Assembly (NCBI GenBank): GCA_964418695.1
Contig: CAYQMN010000008.1
Coordinates: 1 to 64,000, forward strand
Length of the DNA stretch: 64,000 nt
Source of the DNA: Prado023 sp964418695
GTDB taxonomy: Bacteria > Actinomycetota > Actinomycetes > S36-B12 > CAIYMF01
Reading direction: 5' to 3'
A model generated the notes under the pieces. The model did no database searches and was not told where the DNA came from. It saw only the letters and a program-made list of their open reading frames with translations. A program made the position numbers and the translations under genes. Below, one piece after another: positions 9,166 through 17,511 of this stretch; positions within the stretch are counted from its first letter, which is position 1, and every line of letters starts with the position of its first letter.

Positions 9166-9190
9166 GCACTCCCGGGGCGTGTGGGAGTGC
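9166..9190. promoter_or_regulatory. Inverted repeat in the MFS/XRE divergent promoter
   Basis: A perfect 8-bp inverted repeat, GCACTCCC (9166-9173) and GGGAGTGC (9183-9190), with a 9-bp spacer lies in the 93-bp gap between the divergent MFS and XRE-family genes. Its position fits an operator for that regulator. The motif CTCCCAC recurs before both aldo-keto reductase genes (about 10164 and 62668 region), which supports a shared regulon. Binding is inferred. Confidence 0.45.
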
Positions 9191-9243
9191 CCGCTGTGCC
9201 AGGGCCTGCCAGACCCTCCCTCCACCGTGGCGCGGGGCCTACC

Positions 9244-10158
9244 GTGAACCGGGTGAGCATCCAGGACGATGCCAGCGAGTTCCTGCGGACCCGGCGGGCC
9301 CGGGTCACCCCCGAGCAGGCGGGCCTGATCGACTACGGCGGAACCCGGCGGGTGCCGGGGTTGCGCCGTGAGGAGGTCGCGCTGCTCGCCGGCGTCAGCG
9401 TCGACTACTACATCCGCCTGGAGCGCGGCAATCTCGCGGGCGCCTCCGACCAGGTCCTGGAGGCGCTGGCCCGGGTGCTGCGCCTGGACGAGGCCGAACG
9501 GGCGCACCTGTTCGACCTGGCCCGGGCCTCGACCGGACCGGCGCGCCGCCCGCGGCGGAAGCCGGGGACCCGGGTGCGGCCTGGTGTGCTGCGCATCCTG
9601 GACTCCCTGGAAGGCCCGGCCTACGTGCGCAACGCCCGCCTGGACATCCTGGCTGCCAACGACCTTGCCTACGCGCTGTATGACGGCATCCTCGACCGCC
9701 AGCGGATGCCGGTGAACCTGGCCCGGTTCCTGTTCCTCGACGACCGGGCCGCGGCCTTCTTCCTGGACTGGGCCACGGTCGCCGACGATGTCGTCGCCGC
9801 GCTGCGCGGAACCGTGGGCCGCCTGCCCGGCGACCGGAAGCTGTCCGACCTGGTGGGGGAGCTGGCCGTGGCCAGTCCCGAGTTCGCCGTGCGCTGGGCC
9901 CGGCACGACGTCAAGTACCACCGCACCGCGGCCAAGCGTCTGCATCACGACCTGGTGGGCGACCTGCAGCTCACCGGGGAGGCCCTGGACCTGGCCGGTG
10001 ACGGGCTGGTCATCATCACCTACACGACCGACCCCGAGAGTCCGTCGGCGGACGCGCTGCGGTTCCTGGCCAGCTGGGCGCAACGTCGCGGCAGCGTCGA
10101 GCGGGACCCGCAGCCCGCCATCGACGTCACGGCCGTGCCCCAGCCTGGGGGGGAATGA
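9244..10158 (+). CDS. XRE-family regulator with MmyB-like ligand domain
   Basis: Transcriptional regulator of about 304 residues. The N-terminal third has the helix-turn-helix signature VPGLRREEVALLAGVSVDYY followed by RLERGNLAGASDQVLEALARVLRLDEAERAHLFDLA, the conserved start of actinobacterial XRE proteins with a C-terminal MmyB-like sensor domain. That domain (about residues 105-280) contains LDILAANDLAYALYDG and SPEFAVRWARHDVKYHRT. The GTG at 9244 or 9253 is the probable start. It is divergent from the MFS gene and 44 bp upstream of the aldo-keto reductase, so it probably controls both, perhaps in response to a small aromatic or fatty ligand (inference). A close paralogue is at 63206. Confidence 0.9.
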   Translation: MNRVSIQDDASEFLRTRRARVTPEQAGLIDYGGTRRVPGLRREEVALLAGVSVDYYIRLERGNLAGASDQVLEALARVLRLDEAERAHLFDLARASTGPARRPRRKPGTRVRPGVLRILDSLEGPAYVRNARLDILAANDLAYALYDGILDRQRMPVNLARFLFLDDRAAAFFLDWATVADDVVAALRGTVGRLPGDRKLSDLVGELAVASPEFAVRWARHDVKYHRTAAKRLHHDLVGDLQLTGEALDLAGDGLVIITYTTDPESPSADALRFLASWAQRRGSVERDPQPAIDVTAVPQPGGE

Positions 10159-10202
10159 CAGTCCCTCCCACCGGGCGCCCGGAGGCCCCTAACGTCGAGG
10201 GC

Positions 10203-11081
10203 ATGGACACCTACACCCTCAACAACGGCGTCGAGCTTCCCGTCCTCGGATTCGGCGTGTTCCAGACCCCACCCGAGCAGACCCGCGACGCGGTCGCCGC
10301 GGCCCTGGCCGCGGGCTACCGGCACATCGACACCGCCGCCGCGTACGGCAACGAGCGCCAGGTCGGCGAGGCCATCGCCGCGTCGGGCGTGGACCGCTCC
10401 GAGGTCTTCGTCGAGACGAAGGTGTGGATCAGCGACTACGGCTACGACCAGACCCTGCACGCCTTCGACAAGAGCGCCGGCAAGCTCGGCGTGGACCAGA
10501 TCGACCTGCTCATCCTGCATCAGGCGCTGCCCGGCGAGTTCACCAAGACGCAGCAGGCCTACCGCGCGCTGGAGACGCTGCTCGCCGACGGCAAGGTCCG
10601 CGCGATCGGGGTCAGCAACTTCATGGTCGAGCACCTCGACGCGCTCCTTGCGCAAGCCAGCGTCGTCCCCGCGGTCAACCAGATCGAGGTCCACCCCTAC
10701 TTCGCGCAGCCGGAGGTCCAGGCCGCGAACACGAGCCACGGAATCCTGACCCAGGCCTGGTCGCCTATCGGCGGCATCACCTTCTACCGGCCCGGCGAGC
10801 ACACCAGCACGCTGCAGGACCCCATGATCGTCGGCATCGCCGAGGCGCACGCGAAGAGCCCGGCCCAGGTGATGCTGCGCTGGCACCTGCAGCAGGGCCG
10901 CTCGGCCATCCCCAAGTCAACCCACCCATCCCGGATCGCCGAGAACATCGACATCTTCGACTTCACCCTCACCCCCGCCGAGCTGGCCGCCATCGACGCC
11001 CTCGACACCGGCGTGCGCGGCGGCCCGGAACCCTCCGCGATCACGCTGGAGAGCTTCGGACGACCCATCCCCGAGAGCTGA
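10203..11081 (+). CDS. Aldo-keto reductase
   Basis: NADPH-dependent oxidoreductase of the aldo-keto reductase superfamily (2,5-diketo-gluconate reductase-like group), 292 residues, a standard length. The catalytic tetrad is visible: Asp and Tyr in HIDTAAAYGNE, Lys in VETKVWIS, His in LLILHQALPG. The cofactor-binding end (SAIPKSTHPSRIAENIDIFDF) is intact. The ATG at 10203 follows a -10-like TAACGT only about 10 nt upstream, so the transcript may be nearly leaderless; the paralogue at 61736 keeps the same spacing and TACCGT. It follows the XRE regulator on the same strand. Confidence 0.93.
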   Translation: MDTYTLNNGVELPVLGFGVFQTPPEQTRDAVAAALAAGYRHIDTAAAYGNERQVGEAIAASGVDRSEVFVETKVWISDYGYDQTLHAFDKSAGKLGVDQIDLLILHQALPGEFTKTQQAYRALETLLADGKVRAIGVSNFMVEHLDALLAQASVVPAVNQIEVHPYFAQPEVQAANTSHGILTQAWSPIGGITFYRPGEHTSTLQDPMIVGIAEAHAKSPAQVMLRWHLQQGRSAIPKSTHPSRIAENIDIFDFTLTPAELAAIDALDTGVRGGPEPSAITLESFGRPIPES

Positions 11082-11168
11082 GCGCGAGGCGTCGCGGGCC
11101 GATCCTGCGACGGGTCCCTCACGCGTGACCTCCGGACGGCTGCGCAACGCCCGACCCGCAGTGCAGCC

Positions 11169-11429
11169 TTGACCGAGTGGTCGAAACCTGGTGGTGCCGA
11201 GAGTCCCCGCCGATCGCGTTCGGCACCTGCTGCAGTGCGTGGCCTGAGCAAGCGCTTCGGCGATCGGCTGGCCTTCGACGAGCTCTCGTTCGAGGTCGGC
11301 TACGGCGAGGTCTTCGGCTTCCTCGGTCCGAACGGCGCCGGCAACACCACGACGGTGCGGACGTTGGGCACGCTGATCGCGCCGTCGGGCAGCAGCGGTC
11401 AGTCCTCGACGAGGGTGATACCCACCTGA
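11169..11429 (+). pseudogene. ABC transporter ATPase fragment with damaged Walker A
   Basis: An 86-residue frame that matches the first 60 residues of a drug-exporter ABC ATPase (DrrA type): VRGLSKRFGDRLAFDELSFEV then GEVFGFLGPNGAGNTTTVRTLGTLIAP. The Walker A motif reads GPNGAGNTT where GPNGAGKTT is required, so the catalytic Lys is replaced by Asn. The signature, Walker B and D-loop regions are absent because the frame ends soon after. Both defects point to a dead gene remnant. Confidence 0.7.
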
Positions 11430-11502
11430 CTGCGGGGGAACGGCCTGGTCGGCGGAGGTTGGCGGACTTGACTGCCGCCAGCGGCCCGGCGAGGCTTGCT
11501 CA

Positions 11503-12213
11503 ATGACTGTTGACCCAGTGGCCGCCTCTGTGGAGTGGCGGGTGGCCGCGCACGCCGCGTTGGGGGATCTGAGCCGGCTAAGGGTGGTGGACGCGGTCGG
11601 GGCGGGGGATGTGAGCCCGAGTGACCTGGTGCGGTCGTTGGGGATGTCGTCAAACCTGTTGGCGCACCACCTGAAGGTTCTGGAGGCGGCGGGCCTGGTC
11701 TGCCGGGCGCCGTCGGAGTCCGACGGTCGGCGCAGCTACGTGCGGCTGGTGCCGGGCGCGTTCGTGGCCTTGGGCCAGCTGCCTGGGGGGCCGGTGCCGG
11801 ACCAGCGGGTGGTGTTCGTGTGCTCGGGCAATTCGGCGCGGTCGCAGTTGGCGGCGGCGATGTGGGCCGATCGCCTCGGCGCGCCCGCCGCCTCGGCGGG
11901 AACCCGGCCGGCCGAGCGGATCCATCCGGGTGCCCGGCGGGTAGCCCGCCGGCACGGTCTGGAGCTGTTGGCCGACCGTCCGCATGCCACCGAGGAGGTG
12001 CTACGCGCCAGCGACGTGATGGTCACAGTCTGTGATGCGGCCGACCGCGAGGTGGTCCGGCGGCACGTGCACTGGTCGGTGCCCGATCCGGTGCCGGTGG
12101 GCACACCGCGGGCATTCGAGTCGGCGTTCCAGGCGATCTCCGAACGGATCGACGCGTGGGTCGGCGAACCAATGGGCAGTGAGCGCCAGCGGGCCCGTTC
12201 AGGGTCACGCTGA
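11503..12213 (+). CDS. ArsR repressor fused to arsenate reductase-type phosphatase
   Basis: A 236-residue two-domain protein. Residues 10-90 are an ArsR/SmtB winged helix (ALGDLSRLRVVDAV, SSNLLAHHLKVLEAAGLV, SDGRRSYVRL). Residues 100-225 are a low-molecular-weight protein tyrosine phosphatase of the arsenate reductase class, with the P-loop C107-SGNSA-R113 in VVFVCSGNSARSQ and the general-acid loop near VPDP. Such fusions occur in actinobacterial arsenic loci and may couple arsenite sensing with arsenate reduction. The 3' end overlaps the convergent arsR by 9 bp. No classic arsenite-binding CxC is seen in the ArsR part. Confidence 0.9.
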   Translation: MTVDPVAASVEWRVAAHAALGDLSRLRVVDAVGAGDVSPSDLVRSLGMSSNLLAHHLKVLEAAGLVCRAPSESDGRRSYVRLVPGAFVALGQLPGGPVPDQRVVFVCSGNSARSQLAAAMWADRLGAPAASAGTRPAERIHPGARRVARRHGLELLADRPHATEEVLRASDVMVTVCDAADREVVRRHVHWSVPDPVPVGTPRAFESAFQAISERIDAWVGEPMGSERQRARSGSR

Positions 12214-12582
12214 GCGGGTGCGCAGGCCGCGTCGCGGGTTGCCCAGCAGGTCGGCGATCTCCGCGAACGCCGCGGGGACGATGCTGAAGTGCACCCAGCG
12301 TCCGCGCTTCTCACGGGTGAGCAACCCGGCCTCGACCAGGACTCGCATGTGGTGGCTCACCGTCGGTTGACTGAGCCCGACCGGCTCGGTCAGGTCACAG
12401 ATGCACGCCGAGTCGCACGCCATCACCAGCGACAGCAGCTGCAGGCGCATCGGGTCGGCCAGTGCCTTGAGTCGCTCGGCCAGCTGCTCCGCGTCGGCGC
12501 TGTCCAGCGGCGGCCGTGCGGGTGGGCTGCAGCACGAGCCGAGATCGTCGACGAGGGGCAGGGTCACCGGGGCCGTGGTCAT
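12205..12582 (-). CDS. arsR: Arsenic-responsive repressor ArsR
   Basis: A 125-residue winged-helix repressor that releases DNA when arsenite binds. The sensor cysteines C56, C60 and C62 sit at the start of the recognition unit in MACDSACICDLTEPVGLSQPTVSHHMRVL, an arrangement like that of arsenite-sensing ArsRs. The wing (LTREKRGRWVHFSI) follows. Two extra Cys (C17, C18) near the N-terminus may take part. The ATG at 12582 is preferred to an upstream GTG because the intergenic operator-like repeats end just before it. It is the last gene of the minus-strand ars run. Confidence 0.92.
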   Translation of the reverse strand: MTTAPVTLPLVDDLGSCCSPPARPPLDSADAEQLAERLKALADPMRLQLLSLVMACDSACICDLTEPVGLSQPTVSHHMRVLVEAGLLTREKRGRWVHFSIVPAAFAEIADLLGNPRRGLRTRSA

Positions 12583-12599
12583 GGACCCATGATCCCACG

Positions 12600-12620
12600 C
12601 ATCGACACACATCGATGCAC
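12600..12620. promoter_or_regulatory. Operator-like repeats before arsR
   Basis: CATCGACACACATCGATG lies 18-36 bp upstream of the arsR start: two CATCGA half-sites, the second inside the palindrome CATCGATG. Related ATCGAT/CATCGAC words recur in the arsM promoter, suggesting a common ArsR site. Confidence 0.4.
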
Positions 12621-12651
12621 GTGATCGTCGCTGCCAGTACCTCGCTGGCGC

Positions 12652-12767
12652 TCAGGCGGTGTGCGGGACGAGCGCGGTGATGAGCGCCTCGACGCGGCGG
12701 CAGATCTCGTTGCGGATCGGCCGCACTGCGTCGACGCCCTTGCGGGGGTCTCGGGGTTGGTCGTCAC
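12652..12767 (-). pseudogene. arsC C-terminal remnant, frameshifted
   Basis: Immediately after the aquaporin gene (GTGA overlap) the minus strand begins VTTNPET and then, one frame over, reads KGVDAVRPIRNEICRRVEALITAL before a stop at 12652. That ending matches the C-terminus of actinobacterial arsenate reductase (consensus VRPIRDEIRRRVEAL). Only about 38 residues remain and two frames are needed, so arsC was deleted and frameshifted here. The aquaporin-then-arsC order is typical of ars operons. Confidence 0.45.
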
Positions 12768-13492
12768 GACTTCTCCTCGGTGGTGGTGTGGATGGGGGCG
12801 GGTAGGTCCAACGGTTCGGGGATGCGACCGGGGCGGGGGTGGAACAGCTCGGTCAATTCAGCACCGAGCGCTGCACCGACGCATTGGGCGGCGAGGAAGG
12901 CTGGCGCCGAAGCGGGGGCGATCCCGGCGAACGAATCTGTGAACATGCGTCCGATCGTCACGGCGGGGTTGGCGAACGAGGTCGATGAGGTGAACAGGTA
13001 CGCCGAGCCGATCCACGCGGGAACGAGCACGGGCCCGAGGCGACCGTTGCCGGTGCGAGTCAGGGCGCCGATGGTCCACAGCAACCCGGCTGTGGCGACG
13101 ACCTCCCCGAGCAGCAGGTCCGCCCCGGGGCGCACATGCGCGGAGACCTCGATGGCGGACAGGCCATACATCAGGTTGCCCAGGATCGCCCCGGCGATTC
13201 CGCCGCCCACCTGGGCGGGCAGGTAGCCGGCGGCCTCCCGGGCGGGCAGCTCGCGGCGGACCAGCGCGACGACGGTGACTGCCGGGTTGAAGTGCGCGCC
13301 GGAGACCGGGCCGAGGGTCCAGATCAGCAGGCCAAGGGCGAGCACGGTGGCCACCATGTTCATCAGGAGCTGCACCCCGACGTCGTCGGTGAGGGTGGTG
13401 GCCATGATCCCGGAGCCGACCACCGCGGCGACCAGGATCATCGTGCCGAGGAACTCGGCCAGCAGCCGTCGGGACATCGGCGCGCTGCTCAC
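12764..13492 (-). CDS. Aquaporin-family channel (AqpS-like)
   Basis: A 242-residue major intrinsic protein with six membrane helices. Both NPA half-helices are intact: AHFNPAVTVV (first) and FANPAVTIGR (second), the latter ending in the selectivity-filter Arg. In ars operons such channels (AqpS) let arsenite leave the cell after arsenate reduction; that role is inferred from context here. It overlaps the upstream oxidoreductase gene by 4 nt (GTGA) and the arsC remnant downstream by 4 nt, so it sits inside a tight operon. Confidence 0.9.
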   Translation of the reverse strand: MSSAPMSRRLLAEFLGTMILVAAVVGSGIMATTLTDDVGVQLLMNMVATVLALGLLIWTLGPVSGAHFNPAVTVVALVRRELPAREAAGYLPAQVGGGIAGAILGNLMYGLSAIEVSAHVRPGADLLLGEVVATAGLLWTIGALTRTGNGRLGPVLVPAWIGSAYLFTSSTSFANPAVTIGRMFTDSFAGIAPASAPAFLAAQCVGAALGAELTELFHPRPGRIPEPLDLPAPIHTTTEEKS

Positions 13493-15159
13493 GTGCGGAT
13501 GTCCGGGGGCCGGGTGGCGTTGTGGTGCTGGTAGTTCTTGTTGCCGCCGGAGAGGTTGGCCACCCAGGTGAACCCGCGGCGGCGCAGGATGTTCTGCCCG
13601 GCGTTGCCGGACACTCCCTTGTTGCAGTAGGTGACGGTGGGCAGGGTTGGGTCGAGCTCGTCGGCGCGGACGCGCAGCTCGGACAGGGGGATGTGGATCG
13701 CGCCGGGCACATGGGACTTCGCGTGGTCCTGGGCCGAGCGCACATCGACGACTTGGATCGTCTCCCCCGCTGTCCGGCGGGCGTCGAGCTGCGCGGGGGT
13801 GATCAGGGGGGCGGCGTCGCGCACCGCGTTGTCCAGAGCCATCCCGGCGTAGTGGACGGGATCCTTGGTGGTGGCAAACGGTGGGGCGTACGCCAGGTCG
13901 AGGTGGAACAGGTCCGCGGCGGTGGCGCCGAAGGTGATCGCGGTCGCCAACACGTCGATGCGCTTGTCCACACCCTGCGGGCCGACGATCTGCGCGCCGA
14001 GCACTCGTCCGGTGGCCCGTTCGGCGATCGCCTTGATCACCATCTCGCGCCCGCCGAGGTACTCGGAGTGATCGGGCTTGATGCTATGCAGCACGACCAC
14101 GTCCAGTCCCTGCTCGGTCGCGGCGCGGTCGGTGAGCCCGGTCTGCGCCACGGTGAGGTCGAAGACCCGGAAGATGCCCGTTCCCAGGATCCCGCGGTGG
14201 GTCAGCTGCCCGCCGGTGATCACATCACCGGCGATCCTGCCCATCTTGTTCGCGGTGGACCCCAGGGGTACCCAGACCGGCCGACCGGTGATCAGGTCGA
14301 AGGACTCGGCCACGTCCCCGACCGCGTAGATGCCGGGGACGTTGGTGGCCATCCGCTCATCGACGCAGATCGCCCCTGAGGGCCCGAGGGTCACGCCGGC
14401 CTGGCGGGCCAGGTCGGTGTTGGGCCGGATCCCGACGGCGAGGATCACCAGCTGGGCGTCCAGGTGGTGCCCGGAGTCCAGCGTCACGCCGATCACCGGG
14501 TCACCGTCGATCCCGGTGACCGTGGCACCCAGCCGCACGTCGACTCCGTGCGCGCCCAGGGTATCCGCGACGCGGGTAGCCATGTCCACATCCAGGGGCG
14601 GCATCACCTGGGGCAGCCGTTCCACCAGGGTGACCGCGATGCCGCGGTGCACCAGTTGCTCGACCATCTCCAGCCCGATGAACCCGCCGCCGACCACGAC
14701 CGCGTCTCTCACCCCGCGGGCCTCGATGTGAGCCCGGATCGCTACGGCGTCGGCGGGGGTGCGCACCGTGAACACCCCGGCGGCGTCGATGCCCGCCAGG
14801 TCGGGACGGACCGGCGAGACTCCCGTGGCCAGCACCAGCACGTCGTACCGATCACTGAATGACTCCCCGGTCGCCAGATCGCTCACTTCCAAGGTCCGCG
14901 CGGCCGCATCGACGGCGGTGACCTCGTGCCGGATGCGTGCGTCGATGTTGTACCGGGACGCGAACCACGCCGGATCCCGCGGCTCGAGCGCGGCGATGTC
15001 GGTGACCTCGCCGCCGACGTAGTACGGCAGCCCGCATCCGGAGTAGGAGATGTGGGCGTCCCGGTCATAGAGCACGATCTCGGCGTCCTCGTCGTTCCGC
15101 CGGGCCTTGGCCCCCGCCGACGTCCCAGCCGCCACAGAACCAACTATCACAATGCGCAT
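13489..15159 (-). CDS. CoA-disulfide reductase with rhodanese domain
   Basis: FAD- and NAD(P)H-dependent disulfide reductase fused to a rhodanese sulfurtransferase domain, 556 residues. The FAD-binding start is MRIVIVGSVAAGTSAGAKAR; the single active-site Cys is C42 in YSGCGLPYYVGG. A second Rossmann fold (VVVGGGFIGLEMVEQL) binds NAD(P)H. Residues about 460-556 form the rhodanese domain with catalytic Cys near 512 in TYCNKGVSGN. Such enzymes reduce CoA disulfide or polysulfides; in ars operons they may supply reduced thiols (inference). The ATG at 15159 gives the canonical N-terminus. The short 15160-15352 gap contains on the plus strand a MarR-like tail (TDRGHAIVERAEADVARM), probably a remnant. 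Confidence 0.92.
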   Translation of the reverse strand: MRIVIVGSVAAGTSAGAKARRNDEDAEIVLYDRDAHISYSGCGLPYYVGGEVTDIAALEPRDPAWFASRYNIDARIRHEVTAVDAAARTLEVSDLATGESFSDRYDVLVLATGVSPVRPDLAGIDAAGVFTVRTPADAVAIRAHIEARGVRDAVVVGGGFIGLEMVEQLVHRGIAVTLVERLPQVMPPLDVDMATRVADTLGAHGVDVRLGATVTGIDGDPVIGVTLDSGHHLDAQLVILAVGIRPNTDLARQAGVTLGPSGAICVDERMATNVPGIYAVGDVAESFDLITGRPVWVPLGSTANKMGRIAGDVITGGQLTHRGILGTGIFRVFDLTVAQTGLTDRAATEQGLDVVVLHSIKPDHSEYLGGREMVIKAIAERATGRVLGAQIVGPQGVDKRIDVLATAITFGATAADLFHLDLAYAPPFATTKDPVHYAGMALDNAVRDAAPLITPAQLDARRTAGETIQVVDVRSAQDHAKSHVPGAIHIPLSELRVRADELDPTLPTVTYCNKGVSGNAGQNILRRRGFTWVANLSGGNKNYQHHNATRPPDIRT

Positions 15160-15352
15160 TGAGCAATCATGCCCGACCCATGCCGACAGCCCCAACTGGG
15201 GCGGCTGTCGGGACAGCGGGTGGCGGGGGTGCGTGCCCACCACCCCCGCTTGGACCAGACCTACTGCACGGACCGCGGCCACGCCATCGTCGAACGGGCC
15301 GAAGCCGACGTCGCCAGGATGAAGGCGATCTGACCGCGCCCAGCCGCCACCG

Positions 15353-16165
15353 TCAGCCGTTATGGTCGGGCGGCTTGGTGGCCCGAACGAAGGCGCTGGC
15401 CAGTGCCCCGTCGACCTCACGGGGATCCAAGCCGGTCGGCTCCAGGGCGGCTGCGGCGTCCTCTGCGGGGTAGACGCGGGTCACTTCTACGCTGGCATCG
15501 ACGAACCCGGCTTCGCCGAGCAGCCCAAGGAAGTCGGCCTCGGACAGGGCGCCTGCCACGCAGCCGGCCCACAGCTCCATCGACCGGCGCACCTCGGCGG
15601 GCAGCTCCCGGCGAGTCACGATGTCGCTGACCGCGAACCGGCCCCCGGGGCGCAGCACCCGGAACGCCTCGCGCAGCACCTGGGCCTTGTCCCCGGACAG
15701 GTTGATCACGCAGTTGGAGATCACCACGTCCACGGAAGCGTCGGGCAGCGGGATGTCCTCGATGGTGCCCTTCAGGAACGTCAGGTTCGACGCCTCGGCC
15801 TGCGCGGCGTTGGCCCGCGCCAGCTGCAGCATCTCATCGGTCATGTCCAACCCGTACGCGTGGCCGGTCGGACCCACCCGACGCGCCGAAAGCAGCACGT
15901 CGATCCCACCACCGGAACCCAGGTCGAGCACGACCTCACCGGCGTGCAGCTGCGCCAGCGCCGTCGGATTGCCACAGCCCAAGGACGCGACGACGGCGCC
16001 GCTGGGCAGCTCGGCTGTCTCATCCGCCGAGTACAGGTCTCCACTGATCGGATCCGCCAGATCCGCCGCACCGCAGCCAGATCCGCAACAGCTGGTCGCG
16101 GCCTGGGCGCGAACCGCGGCAGCCGCGTAGCGATCTCGGACCACCTGATGAACCTCGGACGTCAT
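15353..16165 (-). CDS. arsM: Arsenite S-adenosylmethionine methyltransferase
   Basis: Methylates trivalent arsenic to mono-, di- and trimethyl forms using S-adenosylmethionine. The 270-residue protein has the SAM-binding motif DLGSGGGIDV (81-90) and all three cysteines typical of ArsM: C64 (SLGCGNP), C152 (SNCVINLS) and C202 (WAGCVAGA). An extra CC cluster near the N-terminus (TSCCGSGCG, 25-32) is common in actinobacterial ArsM. AAGGAG ends 5 nt before the ATG at 16165, fixing the start. It leads the minus-strand ars run and its promoter carries operator-like repeats. Confidence 0.95.
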   Translation of the reverse strand: MTSEVHQVVRDRYAAAAVRAQAATSCCGSGCGAADLADPISGDLYSADETAELPSGAVVASLGCGNPTALAQLHAGEVVLDLGSGGGIDVLLSARRVGPTGHAYGLDMTDEMLQLARANAAQAEASNLTFLKGTIEDIPLPDASVDVVISNCVINLSGDKAQVLREAFRVLRPGGRFAVSDIVTRRELPAEVRRSMELWAGCVAGALSEADFLGLLGEAGFVDASVEVTRVYPAEDAAAALEPTGLDPREVDGALASAFVRATKPPDHNG

Positions 16166-16177
16166 CACCACTCCTTG

Positions 16178-16240
16178 TCAATCGATGTTTGTCAATGGAT
16201 GCTTTCACCACTCATCGACAACCGTCAATGCATGATCGAT
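16178..16240. promoter_or_regulatory. Operator-like repeats in the arsM promoter
   Basis: The 60 bp upstream of arsM hold ATCGATGTTTGTCAAT (16181-16196), CATCGACAACCGTCAAT (16213-16229) and a final ATCGAT (16235-16240). The repeated words (ATCGA followed by GTCAAT about 10 bp later) look like two ArsR binding sites and match the words before arsR. Binding is inferred. Confidence 0.45.
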
Positions 16241-16396
16241 ATTCCAGCTCCCAGGAGGCGACCTGAGCCACGCGCGACCAGATCGGACCGTTTGGCTCCC
16301 CTGAGCTCGCTGGCGGGCACGAAGTCGCGGCGGAGCATGGTGTATCTGGTTGTGTGGCGCGGCGTCCCACGAGGATCGGACCCAAGGGAGGGTCGC

Positions 16397-16726
16397 ATGG
16401 GTGGCGACTGGTCGCAGACCGAGCCGCCGACGGGGCTCAAGCGCTGGCGCGATGCTGCGGGCGTGCAGTGGTCACGACGCAACGGTGGGGTGACCGTGAC
16501 GAGGCTTCGCAGGTTGTTCGGGGATCCGCAGGTCTTGATCGTTCACCAGTACGGCGAGGAGGTGACGGCGGTCGGTGCCGTCGATCGGGCGGGGCTTCTT
16601 GCGCGTGTCGAGCCGTTCCTTGCTGGCACGCCCGATCGGTCGCCTGGTGACCAGACAGACTTCTGGGCGGCCGAGTTCAAGAGCCCTGACCACCGCTCCC
16701 TGCTTGTCGTGGTGGAGACCTGCTGA
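16397..16726 (+). CDS. Hypothetical protein (109 aa)
   Basis: A 109-residue soluble protein starting MGGDWSQTEPPTGLKRWRDA with a GGGAGGG ribosome-binding site just upstream of the ATG at 16397. The middle (TVTRLRRLFGDPQVLIVHQYGEEV) predicts a helix-strand pattern and the end (FWAAEFKSPDHRSLLVVVE) a beta hairpin. I do not recognise the family. It is divergent from arsM but probably unrelated to arsenic. Confidence 0.65.
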   Translation: MGGDWSQTEPPTGLKRWRDAAGVQWSRRNGGVTVTRLRRLFGDPQVLIVHQYGEEVTAVGAVDRAGLLARVEPFLAGTPDRSPGDQTDFWAAEFKSPDHRSLLVVVETC

Positions 16727-16768
16727 GGCGTGCTTCGAGGCGGGGACCGGGCCAGGAAGGTTGTCTCG

Positions 16769-16909
16769 ATGTCTGACGATCAGTGGTCGGCTGTGGCCGA
16801 GGCCTGGTGGGAGGGCTACCGGTTGAGCCAGGGCGGGCGGACGCAGCGCAAGGCGCCACCAGCCCGGCGCAGTCGATGGCGGCGAGGGTCGTTCCGTTGT
16901 CCCGGATGA
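16769..16909 (+). CDS. Short ORF or gene fragment (46 aa)
   Basis: A 46-codon frame, MSDDQWSAVAEAWWEGYRLS and then a basic tail, following the preceding gene on the same strand. The first 25 residues look protein-like (amphipathic, Trp-rich); the tail (RRSRWRRGSFRCPG) does not. It may be the 5' part of a lost gene. Confidence 0.3.
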   Translation: MSDDQWSAVAEAWWEGYRLSQGGRTQRKAPPARRSRWRRGSFRCPG

Positions 16910-16974
16910 CGTCACTTCACCACGAGAGCGGTGGACGGCGACCAGTCGTAGGGCGTGACCGAGAATGCGGGCAG

Positions 16975-17439
16975 TCACAGCGCGCGCAGGTAGCACAGCA
17001 TCCGGTAGTCCTCGCCTGGCTCGATGTTCACGAACCCGTGCCGTTCGTAGAACCGGCGGGTGTCCGTGTCGACCTCGTCGACGTTGATGTGCATCTCCCC
17101 GGCGTTGCGCGTTCGACCCAGCCCGATCGCTGCGTCCAGCAATGCCGTGCCCAGCCGGTGCCCTCGCAGCCGCGAGACGACGTAGAGCTCCTCGAGCTGG
17201 ACTAGCGGTCCGTCGAAGCAGGGCGTCGGGCGCAGTGTCAAGAGGGCGAAACCGACAGGTTCCTCGGCCCTTGCGAGCAGGACGATTACGTCGTCGCGAG
17301 GGAGGAGTCGTCGGAAGCGGAGGGCGAACTCGTCGGCGGTCGGCGTTGGGCTCTGGAACTCGGTGTTGAACTCGAACAGCAGCTGGGCCACCGCGTCGGC
17401 GTCTGCAGCCGTGGCCTGGACAACCTGAGGCTCGATCAC
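16975..17439 (-). CDS. GNAT-family N-acetyltransferase
   Basis: A 154-residue acetyl-CoA-dependent acetyltransferase. The central strand LVQLEELYVVSRLRGHRLGTALLDAAI (about 82-108) contains the motif A pyrophosphate-binding loop RLRGHRLG. The C-terminal VDEVDTDTRRFYERHGFVN is motif B. The GTG at 17439 (VIEPQVVQATAADADAV) gives the normal N-terminus. Substrate unknown. It follows the ArsO-like gene on the same strand after a 72-bp gap; GNATs sometimes accompany ars genes, but a role in resistance is only a guess. Confidence 0.88.
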   Translation of the reverse strand: MIEPQVVQATAADADAVAQLLFEFNTEFQSPTPTADEFALRFRRLLPRDDVIVLLARAEEPVGFALLTLRPTPCFDGPLVQLEELYVVSRLRGHRLGTALLDAAIGLGRTRNAGEMHINVDEVDTDTRRFYERHGFVNIEPGEDYRMLCYLRAL

Positions 17440-17511
17440 GCTCCCAGAGTGACCCGGGGCCCGCCGACACGCCAGCGCCTGCACAGGTCGAGCAGCGGAT
17501 CGACGCGATCG

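Noticed and set aside
9151..10083. Upstream extension of the MFS frame to 612 codons
   Set aside because: The added part is antisense to the XRE regulator and lacks any membrane or transporter character; the ATG at 9150 matches the family start.
15160..15352. A MarR-type regulator gene beside arsM
   Set aside because: Only about 20 C-terminal residues (TDRGHAIVERAEADVARM) are recognisable; too little to call a gene.
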